This document shows, in pieces, positions 25,995-34,225 of a DNA stretch of 64,000 nt. The notes under the pieces are model-generated. The model was not told the origin of the DNA and did no database searches. It saw only the letters and a list, made by a program, of their open reading frames with translations. Both the position numbers and the translations under genes were made by a program. Source of the DNA: Stenotrophomonas indicatrix (GTDB taxonomy: Bacteria; Pseudomonadota; Gammaproteobacteria; Xanthomonadales; Xanthomonadaceae); the NCBI GenBank assembly GCA_041545745.1, contig CP168152.1, positions 296,001 through 360,000 on the forward strand, written 5' to 3'. How positions within the stretch are numbered: position 1 is the first letter of the stretch; the number at the start of each line of letters is the position of its first letter.

Positions 25995-26471
25995 TCAGCG
26001 CAGGTCGTAGGAACAGCTGATGGTTGCCTGGCCATCCTCCAGCCGCACGCTCAGGTCATGGCGGCCCACCTCCAGGGTGTAGTCGTCGGCTTCGTTGCGC
26101 GGGATCTTCGCCAGCGCCGCGATCTGGTCGATACCGGCGGTGCTGAAGTACGCGGTGTAGCTGTCGATGCCGTCCTCGCCGCTGTCGCCGTCGTGCAGAT
26201 ACAGGCGGTTCACCGGCTGGCCCAGTACGACCAGCGGCGTGGTCAACGCATAATCGCCATCGGACAGTTGGTCGTAAGCCTGCAGTTCGGTGGGCTTGAG
26301 CACCTTCACCAGGGTGGCGAACTGCGCCGGCGTCAGGTGGCGCTTGCAGGTGACCGCCTCGACCAGCTGGCTGCCGGCCGCGTCGGCGCTCGGCAGGGGG
26401 GCGGCCAGCACCGGGGCCGAGAGGGTGACGAGGCCGGCGAGGGCGAGGCAACGTGTGGCGAACGAGGTCAT
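25995..26471 (-). CDS. Small periplasmic protein, unknown
   Basis: A 158-residue exported protein. Residues 1-22 (MTSFATRCLALAGLVTLSAPVLA) form a signal peptide. The mature part has two cysteines (TCKRHLTP and ISCSYDLR at the end) that could form a disulfide, and no recognised catalytic motif. The start at 26471 was chosen over 26504 because it gives a proper signal peptide. It lies between a HAD phosphatase and an AI-2E-family gene on the same strand; no functional link is evident. Confidence 0.65.
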   Translation of the reverse strand: MTSFATRCLALAGLVTLSAPVLAAPLPSADAAGSQLVEAVTCKRHLTPAQFATLVKVLKPTELQAYDQLSDGDYALTTPLVVLGQPVNRLYLHDGDSGEDGIDSYTAYFSTAGIDQIAALAKIPRNEADDYTLEVGRHDLSVRLEDGQATISCSYDLR

Positions 26472-26564
26472 CCGAACGGATCCATCCGAAAAAAGGGGGA
26501 CCATTCTGCCAGTTCTGCCCTTGTTTCCGGCCCTGCCATCGGCGCGATCATTGTCCTGGCCGGC

Positions 26565-27671
26565 TCACTCCAGCAAGCGCGCCCAGCCCTGCATGCCTTC
26601 CAGTCGTGCCAGCACCAGCTTGATGCAGACCAGCAGTGGCACCGCCAGCAGCAGGCCGATCATGCCCCAGGCCCAGCCGAACACCATCAGCGCCAGGATC
26701 AGCACCAGCGGTGACAGTTTCATCTGCCGGCCAAGCACGATCGGCGTCACCAGCTGCCCTTCCAGGGTATGCAGGGTCAGATAGGCGGCCGCAGGCAGCA
26801 GCGCCTGCAGCGGGTCGCGGAACTCGACGAAGCCCATCAGCAGCATCAACGCCACGCCGAGCAGCGGGCCGACATAGGGAGCGAAATTCAGCAGCGCCGC
26901 CACGGTGCCCCACAGCAGGGCCTCCTGCAGGCCGATGCCCAGCAGCATCAGCACGCCGGCCAACAGCAGGCCGACCACGGTGTTGATCACGCTGATGGTC
27001 AACACGTAGCGCGATACCTCATGTTCGATCGAGCGCAGGATATCGCTGGTGAATCGCTGCTGCTGCCGGTTCGGGAACAGGGCGATCGCCGCGCGCTGCA
27101 GGCTCTGGCCATAGATCATGAAGAACAATGTCAGCAGCACCACGGCCAGCACCGAGGCGGCCAGCCGCGGCGCGCGTGTCAGCATGCGGTACGGATCGTC
27201 CAGCTGGGTGCGGATCACCTGCACCTTGCGGTTGCCGTCGCCACCGGCTACACGCGCGAAGTTCTCCGCTGCCTGGTTGGCCTGCTGCACCGGCTTGGTC
27301 AGGTCCTGCACCTGGCGCGCGACCTTGCGCAGCTGCTGCGGTGCTTCCTGTGCCCAGTCCATCGCCGGGCCGATCAGCTGCACCGCCAATGCACCGGTCA
27401 CGCCCAGTCCGGCGCCCAGCACCAGCAGAGCGCCGAGCGCGCGCGGAATCCACAGCTTCTGCAGCAGCCGCAGGATCGGGTTGCCGACCAGGGCGAAGAA
27501 CATCGCCAGCAGGACCGGCAGGATGATGTCCTGCGCCGCCCACAGGGTGAACGCCACGGCCAGGGTCGCCAGTATCACCAGCGACATCGGGCCACGTGGG
27601 CGCGGTGCGGGAGGTAGCGGTGCGGGGGCGTCCGGCGCAGGCGACGACGGGGACAACAGGGGCTCGCTCAT
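26565..27671 (-). CDS. AI-2E-family (TqsA/PerM) membrane protein
   Basis: A 368-residue inner-membrane protein with seven to eight helices. After a proline-rich cytoplasmic N-terminus (about 1-28) come two helices, a soluble stretch around 100-150 rich in Gln, and the family-typical C-terminal block: LLWGTVAALLNFAPYVGPLLG, FRDPLQALLPAAAYLTLHTLEGQLVTPIVLGR and LSPLVLILALMVFGWAWG. The family includes TqsA, linked to AI-2 export, and Na+/H+ antiporters; the name alone does not show a quorum-sensing role. Confidence 0.87.
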   Translation of the reverse strand: MSEPLLSPSSPAPDAPAPLPPAPRPRGPMSLVILATLAVAFTLWAAQDIILPVLLAMFFALVGNPILRLLQKLWIPRALGALLVLGAGLGVTGALAVQLIGPAMDWAQEAPQQLRKVARQVQDLTKPVQQANQAAENFARVAGGDGNRKVQVIRTQLDDPYRMLTRAPRLAASVLAVVLLTLFFMIYGQSLQRAAIALFPNRQQQRFTSDILRSIEHEVSRYVLTISVINTVVGLLLAGVLMLLGIGLQEALLWGTVAALLNFAPYVGPLLGVALMLLMGFVEFRDPLQALLPAAAYLTLHTLEGQLVTPIVLGRQMKLSPLVLILALMVFGWAWGMIGLLLAVPLLVCIKLVLARLEGMQGWARLLE

Positions 27672-27738
27672 CGACGCACCGACCGGGAAAAGAAGCCCAT
27701 TATCGGCCCGCCGCGATCAACGCGGCGGGTAAGGATCG

Positions 27739-28188
27739 TCAACGTTCGGACATCTCGGTGGCCGCTTCGGCCGGACGCGGCCCACGCAGCTCCGAGTCGG
27801 GCTCGGGCGCCGGCGCCGGCTGGGCTGCCGGTCGTGCAGCTGCGGGTGGTGGCTGCACGGTGGCCTCATCCGCCTGGTCGGCGGCATCGTCTGCGGTTTC
27901 CGCTGCCTGCGCCGCCACCACGGTGGCAAACGCGGCCTGCGCGCTGGCGAACAGGCTGGACACCGAACCCACCATCTGCAGCCACCGCGCGCCGTTGACC
28001 TTGCCCGGAACCTCCAGTTTGCCAGCGATGAAACCGCCGGCCAGGCCGACCACCACGATGCGCAGTGGCGACCAGCCCTGTCGCCAGACTTGGCTGAGCA
28101 CGCCCCAGTTGCCCTGGGTTTCGCCGATGCGCACGGCCATCACCTGTTCGCAGCGCTTCACCCGCCGCTGCAGTGCACCGAACTTCAT
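27739..28188 (-). CDS. Unknown protein with Ala/Pro-rich tail, Yqj-cluster member
   Basis: A 149-residue protein. The N-terminus is basic (MKFGALQRRVKRCE), a hydrophobic segment lies at about residues 42-57 (IVVVGLAGGFIAGK), and the last 45 residues are low-complexity Ala/Pro/Glu. Its start overlaps the stop of the YqjE-like gene by four bases (ATGA). In enterobacteria the third position of such clusters is YqjK, a small membrane protein; this one is longer and not clearly related. Likely an envelope-associated partner of the two upstream genes. Confidence 0.65.
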   Translation of the reverse strand: MKFGALQRRVKRCEQVMAVRIGETQGNWGVLSQVWRQGWSPLRIVVVGLAGGFIAGKLEVPGKVNGARWLQMVGSVSSLFASAQAAFATVVAAQAAETADDAADQADEATVQPPPAAARPAAQPAPAPEPDSELRGPRPAEAATEMSER

Positions 28189-28655
28189 GGCTTGCCCTCC
28201 GGAATCTGCACGCCGGCATCGGGATCATCATCGGTGGGCTCATCGAACAGGCCCAACCGGGACAACTGGCGCCGGGTGGCGTGCATGCCGGTGTGGTGGA
28301 AGAAGTACGAAACCCGCCAGATTGCATAGCCGGTGACGGCCAGGCTCAGCAACGAGGTGATCAGCAGCGCCTGCAGCCAGCTCAGGCCGAAGCTCTGCAG
28401 CAGGGCGATCAGGGTGGCGGCCATCAACAACCAGGCCGAGGCGCCGAACACAATGGCGACGCCCGCCCAGGCCAACGCACGCCCGAACGCACTGCGTGCA
28501 AGCGCGAAGTCCGCCGACGCCAACCGGCGCAGCGAACGCAGCGAGTGCTTGGCCGAATCGACGGTCGCCCGGCCGGCAGCGCCGACCTGGCGGATGCTCT
28601 CGTCCAACGGCGGCGTGGCCGCCGGATCGGGACGTTGCGTGGTGTCTTCGCTCAC
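28185..28655 (-). CDS. Phage-holin-III/YqjE-like membrane protein
   Basis: A 156-residue protein with two strong helices (about residues 65-88 and 93-113) in a hairpin, flanked by a charged N-terminus (about 1-60) and an acidic tail. This is the layout of YqjE and the putative actinobacterial holin-X/holin superfamily III proteins. No lysis genes are nearby, so the holin label reflects fold only. It lies eight bases after the YqjD-like gene and overlaps the following gene; the three form one operon. Confidence 0.75.
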   Translation of the reverse strand: MSEDTTQRPDPAATPPLDESIRQVGAAGRATVDSAKHSLRSLRRLASADFALARSAFGRALAWAGVAIVFGASAWLLMAATLIALLQSFGLSWLQALLITSLLSLAVTGYAIWRVSYFFHHTGMHATRRQLSRLGLFDEPTDDDPDAGVQIPEGKP

Positions 28656-28663
28656 GCCGCAGC

Positions 28664-29026
28664 TTACTTGTCGCTGCCGCGGGCCAGCTTGGCGATGATC
28701 CAGCCGGTAGCAAAGGCCACGCCGAACGAGGCCAGCGGACGCTCGCGGATCAGTTCAGCGGCGCTGTCGATCAGGTCCTTGCCCTTGTCCATCAGTGCGT
28801 CGACCTGTTCCTTGGCGGCGGCACCACCGAACTCGGCAGCCGCCAGGCCCGACAGCGCGCTGTCGGACAGTTCAGCCTTGACGTTGGCCTTGCCGATGCG
28901 CAGTTCGTCCGTCGCGGCGCCGGTAGCGCCCTTGATCGCACCGCCGGCAGCGCTGGCGGCCTGCTTCAGGTGGGAACCGGCTTCACCCAGGTGGTCCTTC
29001 AGGTTTTCGGTATTGGTGGGGCTCAT
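28664..29026 (-). CDS. YqjD/ElaB-like (DUF883) inner-membrane protein
   Basis: A 120-residue protein: an amphipathic, Ala/Lys-rich helical body (about 10-90) followed by the conserved end RPLASFGVAFATGWIIAKLARG, a single C-terminal membrane anchor with small-residue spacing. YqjD and ElaB in E. coli are stationary-phase proteins that tether ribosomes to the inner membrane; that role is inferred here only from resemblance. It is the first gene of a three-gene cluster with the YqjE-like protein. AGGAGTG provides the ribosome site. Confidence 0.75.
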   Translation of the reverse strand: MSPTNTENLKDHLGEAGSHLKQAASAAGGAIKGATGAATDELRIGKANVKAELSDSALSGLAAAEFGGAAAKEQVDALMDKGKDLIDSAAELIRERPLASFGVAFATGWIIAKLARGSDK

Positions 29027-29128
29027 CGAATCACTCCTGTTGCGATGGGGAAACGGGCGATCGGCTCAGCCGACCTGGACATACAGAGATAGCATCACGC
29101 GGGTATAGGGGGCGTTACGGCCAGGCGA

Positions 29129-30562
29129 TCACCGCATCACCAACTGGCCCTGCTGCTGGCCATTGTTGCGCAGGACGCGCAGCACCAGGGTCGGCGGGCG
29201 CTGCTGGAAATTGGCGCGCCAGCTGGCCAGGTCGGCGAACTCGCCCACCGTGGCATCGGTGATGATGTCACCCTGCTGCAGGCCATTGTCGGCTGCGCGG
29301 CTGCCGCGCTTGACCTCGCTGACCAGCACGCCGCCCACGCCGGACTGACGCAGCGATTCGGGCAGGTCGACGAAGCTGGCACCAGTCAGGCGCGGGTCCA
29401 GGCTCTCGCCGCTGACCACGCGCGCCTGTTCCTTCAGCGTTGCCTTGATCTGCAGCGGCTTGCCTTCGCGGCGGACGTCCAGGGTCAGCACGCTGCCCAC
29501 CGCCGCCAGGCCTTCCACGTTGTGCAGTGCTTCGGCACTGTCCACACGCTGGCCGTTGGCCGAGACCACCACGTCGCCCGGTTTCAGCCCTGCGGCGGCA
29601 CCGGCCGAGCCGGCCAGCACGCGGGTCACCAATGCGCCACGGGTTTCGCCCAGGCCCAGGCCCTGTGCGATCTGCGCGCTCAGGTTCTGGCTTTCGATGC
29701 CCAGCGTGCCACGCACCACCACGCCATGCTTGACCAGCTGGTCGACCACGCTGCGGGCCAGGTTCGATGGAATCGCCAAGCCCAGGCCGATGTTGCCGGC
29801 CATGCTGCCCTGCGGGTTGAAGCTGGCGGTATTGATGCCCACCAGTTGCCCCTGCAGGTTGACCAGCGCGCCACCGGAATTGCCGGGATTGATCGATGCA
29901 TCGGTCTGGATGAAGTTCTGGTAGCCCAGCCCGCGGATGCCACTGCGGCCCACCGCCGAGACGATGCCCGAGGTGACCGTCTGGCTGAAACCGAACGGAT
30001 TGCCGATGGCGACCACGAAGTCGCCCACCCGCAGCTGGTCACTGTTGCCCAACTTGATGTCGGTCAGGTTCTGCGCCGGAATGCGGATCAGCGCGATGTC
30101 GGTGTCGCGGTCCGAGCCGAGGAATTCGGCTTTGACCGTGCGCCCATCGGCCAGTGTCACCTGCACGTCATCGGCGTTGTCGATGACGTGGTGGTTGGTC
30201 AGCACCAGGCCTTCGGTTGCATCGATGATGACACCCGAACCGAGTGACTCGTTGATCCGCTCCTGAGGAATGTCCGGGAACAGGCGGCGGAAGAACGGGT
30301 CGTTGAAGAACGGGTTGCGCACCCGCACCACCTGCTTGGTGTTGACGCTGACCACCGCAGGCATCGCCTTTTCCAGCATCGGTGCAAGCGATGGCACTGC
30401 CTGCCCGGCAACCGATGCCGGCAGTGCTGCGCTGGTGGGCAACACCGCCGGCAGTGGAGCGGCGTCGGCTCGGTTGTCCAGATGCGCGTTGAGGCCAGTG
30501 GCAACGAAGCCGCCGAAGGCAGCAGCGATTGCGAGCGTAAGCAGGGTGGGAAGCGGTCGCAT
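29129..30562 (-). CDS. degQ: Periplasmic serine protease, DegQ-type
   Basis: A 477-residue HtrA-family protease/chaperone. An N-terminal hydrophobic segment (about 8-25) is a signal peptide or anchor. The trypsin-like domain has the triad His125 (TNHHV), Asp155 (RDTDIAL) and Ser229 (NPGNSGGAL). Two PDZ domains follow (about 270-365 and 385-475), ending QLVMR like E. coli DegQ. The loop before the catalytic domain (RNPFFNDPFFRRLFPDIP) is short, favouring DegQ over DegP. It degrades or refolds damaged envelope proteins. Start ATG 30562 was chosen; codons further upstream do not look coding. Confidence 0.9.
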   Translation of the reverse strand: MRPLPTLLTLAIAAAFGGFVATGLNAHLDNRADAAPLPAVLPTSAALPASVAGQAVPSLAPMLEKAMPAVVSVNTKQVVRVRNPFFNDPFFRRLFPDIPQERINESLGSGVIIDATEGLVLTNHHVIDNADDVQVTLADGRTVKAEFLGSDRDTDIALIRIPAQNLTDIKLGNSDQLRVGDFVVAIGNPFGFSQTVTSGIVSAVGRSGIRGLGYQNFIQTDASINPGNSGGALVNLQGQLVGINTASFNPQGSMAGNIGLGLAIPSNLARSVVDQLVKHGVVVRGTLGIESQNLSAQIAQGLGLGETRGALVTRVLAGSAGAAAGLKPGDVVVSANGQRVDSAEALHNVEGLAAVGSVLTLDVRREGKPLQIKATLKEQARVVSGESLDPRLTGASFVDLPESLRQSGVGGVLVSEVKRGSRAADNGLQQGDIITDATVGEFADLASWRANFQQRPPTLVLRVLRNNGQQQGQLVMR

Positions 30563-31051
30563 GGGAGTCGGTTCGCAGGCTGGGATGGGGGCCGTTGACG
30601 TATACGGTAGAACAAGCTGAATGAGTGTGTCGCGATCTGGATAAATGCCCCATGAAAATCCGACCCGTGCCGAGGGCGCCGGAAAGGTGGCGCGCGCGTC
30701 GTGCCGCTGTTCGCGACAGCCGCGCGCGAGCGCCGCAAGGCAGGCCGACAGCGCCGGGATACACCAGGACACTTGCGCAGTTCCGCGCATCCTGACCTTG
30801 CGATGACGTTCATTGCTGCGCGGATGCGTTGCTGCTGCCAGTGCCTGCACCGGCAGGCCGGCAGCAGGCGGGCTGCGCAGCACACTGCTTAAAAAAAGGG
30901 ATTTCCTGACTGCGGGGCGCGTCAGTCGCCGCCATCGCTTACATCAGTTGCGTCGCAGCAGATGCGATTGACCGGCCGTGCCCGTTCCACGATAGCCATT
31001 GTCGGTATAGCATCGCCCCGTTTTGACAATCCAGGCCCCTAGGAGGGCAAC
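30563..31051. other. 489-nt divergent intergenic region
   Basis: No gene is supported. It separates degQ and the histone-like gene and must hold both promoters. A compact A-rich patch (TTAAAAAAAGGG) lies near 30890. The promoter candidate at 30968-30996 points toward the histone-like gene. Confidence 0.5.
30968..30996 (+). promoter_or_regulatory. Possible sigma-70-type promoter for the histone-like gene
   Basis: TTGACC and GATAGC are separated by 17 bases, about 55 bases upstream of the ATG at 31052. The -35 matches the consensus at five of six positions, the -10 at three. Confidence 0.35.
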
Positions 31052-31981
31052 ATGAGCAACGGTAATGGTGTGTCGGTCGTGACCGACGCCGTCGAGAACG
31101 TGAAAGAAACCGCCACCAACGTCGGCGAGACCATCGCCCACGCCGCCGAAGACGCAGTGAAGTCGGTCAAGAAGACCGTCAAGCGCGCCCGCAAGGCTGC
31201 CACCACCCGCGTCGCCAAGGCCAAGAAGGTCGTGGCCAAGGTCGAGAAGACCGTTGCCAAGAAGGCCGAGAAGGCCGCCAAGTCGGTCGGCAAGACCGTT
31301 GCCAACGCCAAGAAAAAGCTGGAAACGGCCAAGAAGAACGCCAAGGCCGAAGCTGCTGCCCTGAAGAAGGAAGTGGCCAAGAAGAAGGCGGCTGCCGGCA
31401 AGACCGTGACCAAGAAGGCTGCTGCTGCCAAGAAGACCACCAAGGCTGCCGGTAAGAAGGTCGCCACCGTGAAGAAGGCCGCCACCAAGAAGGTTGCGAC
31501 CGCCAAGAAGGCTGTGGCCAAGAAGACCGCTGCTGCCAAGAAGGTTGTCGGCAAGAAGGTTGCGACCGCCAAGAAGGCTGTAGCCAAGAAGACTGTGGCC
31601 GCCAAGAAGGTTGTCGGCAAGAAGGCTGTGGCCAAGAAGACTGTTGCTGCCAAGAAGGTCGCCGGCAAGAAGACCGTCGCTGCCAAGAAGGTCGTCGGCA
31701 AGAAGACCGTCGCCGCCAAGAAGGTTGTCGGCAAGAAGACCGTCGCTGCGAAGAAGGTTGTCGGCAAGAAGACCGCCGCTGCCAAGAAGGTCGTCGGCAA
31801 GAAGACTGCCGCTGCCAAGAAGGTCGTCGGCAAGAAGACCGCCGTCGCCAAGAAGGTTGTCGGCAAGAAGGTCGCCGCTACCCGCAAGACCGTGGCCAAG
31901 AAGGCTGCACCGCTGAAGAAGGCCGTGGCCAAGAAGGCTCCGGCCAAGAAGGCCGTGCGCAAGGCTGCCAAGCGCAAGTAA
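31052..31981 (+). CDS. Histone H1-like lysine/alanine-repeat protein
   Basis: A 309-residue, extremely basic protein. Residues 1-35 ([19 protein letters not shown]...) are acidic to neutral; the rest is Lys/Ala/Val. From about residue 150 a unit close to [12 protein letters not shown] recurs roughly a dozen times, also as near-identical DNA. Such C-terminal tails occur in bacterial H1-like proteins (AlgP of Pseudomonas, HctB of Chlamydia) that bind and compact DNA. Copy number is likely to vary between strains through slippage or recombination. AGGAGG stands six bases before the ATG. A terminator follows, so the gene is monocistronic. Confidence 0.85.
   Translation: MSNGNGVSVVTDAVENVKETATNVGETIAHAAEDAVKSVKKTVKRARKAATTRVAKAKKVVAKVEKTVAKKAEKAAKSVGKTVANAKKKLETAKKNAKAEAAALKKEVAKKKAAAGKTVTKKAAAAKKTTKAAGKKVATVKKAATKKVATAKKAVAKKTAAAKKVVGKKVATAKKAVAKKTVAAKKVVGKKAVAKKTVAAKKVAGKKTVAAKKVVGKKTVAAKKVVGKKTVAAKKVVGKKTAAAKKVVGKKTAAAKKVVGKKTAVAKKVVGKKVAATRKTVAKKAAPLKKAVAKKAPAKKAVRKAAKRK
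31500..31880 (+). repeat. In-frame tandem repeats in the histone-like gene
   Basis: The block AAGAAGGTTGTCGGCAAGAA (or GTC variants) recurs about every 33-36 bases, each copy keeping the reading frame. The units are near identical at DNA level, so in-frame gain or loss is expected. Confidence 0.8.
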
Positions 31982-31994
31982 TCGCGCGTGGTTC

Positions 31995-32036
31995 GAAGGC
32001 CCTTCCGCTCATCGGGCGGGAGGGCCTTCTGCGTTT
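31995..32036 (+). terminator. Terminator after the histone-like gene
   Basis: GAAGGCCCT and AGGGCCTTC form a perfect 9-bp stem with a 17-base loop, followed by CTGCGTTTT. Confidence 0.75.
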
Positions 32037-32118
32037 TCGGGGGCGCTCATCCGCGCCTGACGTGGATCTGCGGCCGCAGGCTGGGGCAAGATGAAGGTCT
32101 TCCGCAGGAGCTGTGACC

Positions 32119-32808
32119 ATGCGCGGCATCGATTTCAGTTCCTGGCAGGGCGTGCTGTCCACCTTGGCCGGGTTGGTCCTGATCACCCTGCTGGGCGTGG
32201 GTATCCGCCTGCTGGTGATGCAGACCCTGCAGCAGCGCCGCGAACGCGAGAACCGCCAGATCAACGAGCGGCTGCGTACCTTGATGGCGGCCTACAAGAC
32301 GCTGGGTGGTTCCTTCACCGGTGAGCTGGGGGTCGATCCGGCCCATCTGCGCGACCTGCGCCAGCGCGCGCACGAAGAAGGCATCGCCGAGCCGGGCTCG
32401 GATCGGGCCAGGCGCATCCGCGATGCGGTCGAAGCGGCCCTGTCGGACATTCTGCTGCTGGGGACCGACGAGCAGGTACGACTGGCTGCGCGCGCTGCCA
32501 GTGAACTGGCGCAGGGCCGTCCGGTGCACACACACGAACTGGTGATCTCGCTGCGCGACTTCGTCCGCGAGGCGCTGGATCTTGCGCCGGTGCCGGCCGA
32601 CCTGGAGATCCCGCGTCAGGGACCTACCCGCCCCGCAGGCAGCGGTGGCGGAAGTGGCAAGGGCCGCAACGAGGGCGAAGGCAAGGGCGGTCGCGCCGGT
32701 GGTGGTGGCGGTGGCATGGGCGCCGGAATGGGCGGGCTGGGTGTTGGCGCGGGTGCTGCGTTGGGTGCCGGCCATGCGGCCGGCGAGGATGAAGCGGGCG
32801 CCCGCTGA
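32119..32808 (+). CDS. Membrane-anchored protein with glycine-rich tail
   Basis: A 229-residue protein. One helix (about residues 10-34) is followed by a helical, charged region (about 36-150: RRERENRQINERLRTLMAAYKTLGG...) with coiled-coil character. The C-terminal 60 residues are almost all Gly, Ala and charged residues (GSGKGRNEGEGKGG, then GGGGGMGAGMGGLGVG). No enzyme motif is visible and I do not recognise a family name. ATG 32119 is chosen because AGGAG is eight bases upstream; the GTG at 32113 would be too close. It is convergent with the DUF1428 gene, 15 bases away. Confidence 0.65.
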   Translation: MRGIDFSSWQGVLSTLAGLVLITLLGVGIRLLVMQTLQQRRERENRQINERLRTLMAAYKTLGGSFTGELGVDPAHLRDLRQRAHEEGIAEPGSDRARRIRDAVEAALSDILLLGTDEQVRLAARAASELAQGRPVHTHELVISLRDFVREALDLAPVPADLEIPRQGPTRPAGSGGGSGKGRNEGEGKGGRAGGGGGGMGAGMGGLGVGAGAALGAGHAAGEDEAGAR

Positions 32809-32823
32809 GGACGCCCGCCCGGG

Positions 32824-33183
32824 TCAGCGCTTGAGTTCGAAGATCGGCTCGAATCCGCCGTAGATCATCCGCGCACCGTCGAACGGCATGGGATTCTTCG
32901 TCGGGTCCAACCGTGGGTCTTCCATCATTTTCTGCATGCCTGCATCGCGGGTGGCCTTGTCCGGCCACTCGATCCAGGAAAACACCACCGTTTCCTCCGC
33001 CGTGGCTTTCACCGCGCCGAAGAAGTCGGTGGTCTTGCCATGCGGCACGTCATCGCCCCAGCCTTCGACCACCCGCAGCGCCCCGTATTCCAGGAACACC
33101 ACATCGGCGCTGCGGGCGTGGGCGAGGAATTTCTCCTTGTTGGCGGTAGGCACCGCCAGTACGAAACCATCGATGTAACTCAT
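32824..33183 (-). CDS. DUF1428-family protein (YbaA-like)
   Basis: A 119-residue protein starting MSYIDGFVLAVPTANKEKFL with EGWGDDVPHGKTTDFFGAVKA in the middle and GFEPIFELKR at the end, matching DUF1428 (E. coli YbaA). The fold is a ferredoxin-like dimeric alpha/beta barrel, as in the YCII/antibiotic-biosynthesis monooxygenase group, but no activity is known. AGGCAAGCG precedes the ATG. Monocistronic, divergent from ax21. Confidence 0.85.
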   Translation of the reverse strand: MSYIDGFVLAVPTANKEKFLAHARSADVVFLEYGALRVVEGWGDDVPHGKTTDFFGAVKATAEETVVFSWIEWPDKATRDAGMQKMMEDPRLDPTKNPMPFDGARMIYGGFEPIFELKR

Positions 33184-33461
33184 CGCTTGCCTCCGGAATG
33201 GACCATGCCAGGTGCACGGCCTTCATTGAGTCGACGCTTCAGGGCGCGGGAAATCGACATCGATTGCCGCACCGTTGAATCGAAGCGCGTGCGCGTACCG
33301 CGCGCGTATGCCTGAGCCTTGCTGAATCAATGCAAAAAATTCAGCAATGCGAAGACCGCTGTTTTCAGGGAGCGTTGTGGCGAATAACGGAGAATTTACA
33401 TTCCCGATGCGATGGCGCCCTGGCGCTGCTGCACACCATAAGAAAGTAAAGGTGTACCCCC
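33184..33461. other. Divergent region upstream of ax21
   Basis: No gene is supported. It includes a perfect 9-bp inverted repeat (33319-33347) and a possible promoter, TTGTGG (33375) with TACATT (33397) 16 bases later, about 60 bases before the ax21 ATG. Confidence 0.4.
33319..33347. promoter_or_regulatory. Inverted repeat upstream of ax21
   Basis: TTGCTGAAT and ATTCAGCAA are perfect inverted copies 11 bases apart. There is no T-run after the second arm, so it resembles an operator dyad more than a terminator. It is 115 bases before the ax21 ATG. Confidence 0.45.
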
Positions 33462-34034
33462 ATGAAGAATTCGCTGATTGCTCTGGCTCTGGCCGCTGCC
33501 CTGCCGTTCACCGCTTCGGCCGCCGAGAACCTGTCCTACAACTACGCCGAGGCTGATTACGCCAAGACCGACGTTGACGGCATCAAGGCTGATGGCTGGG
33601 GCGTGAAGGGTTCCTACGGCTTCCTGCCGAACTTCCACGCGTTCGGCGAATACAGCCGTCAGGAAGTCGACCACACCAACATCAAGGTTGACCAGTGGAA
33701 GGTCGGTGCCGGCTACAACGTCGAAATCGCTCCGTCGACCGACTTCGTTGCCCGCGTTGCCTACCAGAAGTTCGACCAGAAGCACGGCCTGGATTTCAAC
33801 GGCTACAGCGCTGAAGCCGGTATCCGTACCGCGTTCGGTGCCCACGCTGAGGTCTACGGCCTGGTCGGTTACGAAGACTATTCGAAGAAGCACGGCGTCG
33901 ACATCGACAGCCAGTGGTACGGCCGTCTGGGTGGTCAGGTCAAGCTGAACCAGAACTGGGGCCTGAACGGCGAGCTGAAGATGAACCGCCACGGCGACAA
34001 GGAATACACCGTCGGCCCGCGTTTCAGCTGGTAA
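33462..34034 (+). CDS. ax21: Ax21-family outer-membrane protein
   Basis: A 190-residue secreted beta-barrel protein. Residues 1-20 (ending ASAAE) are a signal peptide; alternating hydrophobic strands follow (ADGWGVKGSYGFLPNFHAFGEYS, YNVEIAPSTDFVARVAYQK) and the chain ends in an aromatic residue, RFSW. The N-terminal LSYNYAEADYAKTDVDGI matches Xanthomonas/Stenotrophomonas Ax21. Early reports that Ax21 is a quorum-sensing or immune-eliciting peptide precursor were retracted, so it is best called an outer-membrane protein of unknown role. Codon use is strongly biased (AAG, GGC, AAC), suggesting high expression. Confidence 0.88.
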   Translation: MKNSLIALALAAALPFTASAAENLSYNYAEADYAKTDVDGIKADGWGVKGSYGFLPNFHAFGEYSRQEVDHTNIKVDQWKVGAGYNVEIAPSTDFVARVAYQKFDQKHGLDFNGYSAEAGIRTAFGAHAEVYGLVGYEDYSKKHGVDIDSQWYGRLGGQVKLNQNWGLNGELKMNRHGDKEYTVGPRFSW

Positions 34035-34070
34035 TTGCATCCACGGCGCGCCCGCGCGCTGTTCATGCTG

Positions 34071-34099
34071 CAACAGGCCCGGCATTGCCGGGCCTGTTG
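34071..34099 (+). terminator. Strong hairpin after ax21
   Basis: CAACAGGCCCGGC and GCCGGGCCTGTTG pair perfectly over 13 bp around a three-base loop. The bases after it are GT-rich rather than a T-run. Confidence 0.7.
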
Positions 34100-34225
34100 C
34101 GTTGTGGGGAATCAAAACAGAGCCTGACTGCGATGCGTGGCGTCATGTTGCATTGCAATGAATTGGATTCCGCCACCGCCGGTGGCCGCCTACGGTGGAT
34201 ATCCCGTGCTGCCGGATACACCGCG

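Noticed and set aside
26565..27671. Quorum-sensing AI-2 exporter.
   Set aside because: The AI-2E family is broad and includes ion antiporters; no luxS or Lsr genes are in the window.
28185..28655. Phage remnant, suggested by the holin-like fold.
   Set aside because: No lysin, structural, integrase or terminase genes are nearby; the YqjD/YqjE cluster explains it better.
31039..31977. A Phe/Leu/Ala-rich, membrane-like frame on the minus strand.
   Set aside because: It is the complement of the AAG-rich lysine repeats in the histone-like gene; the apparent helices come from codon pattern.
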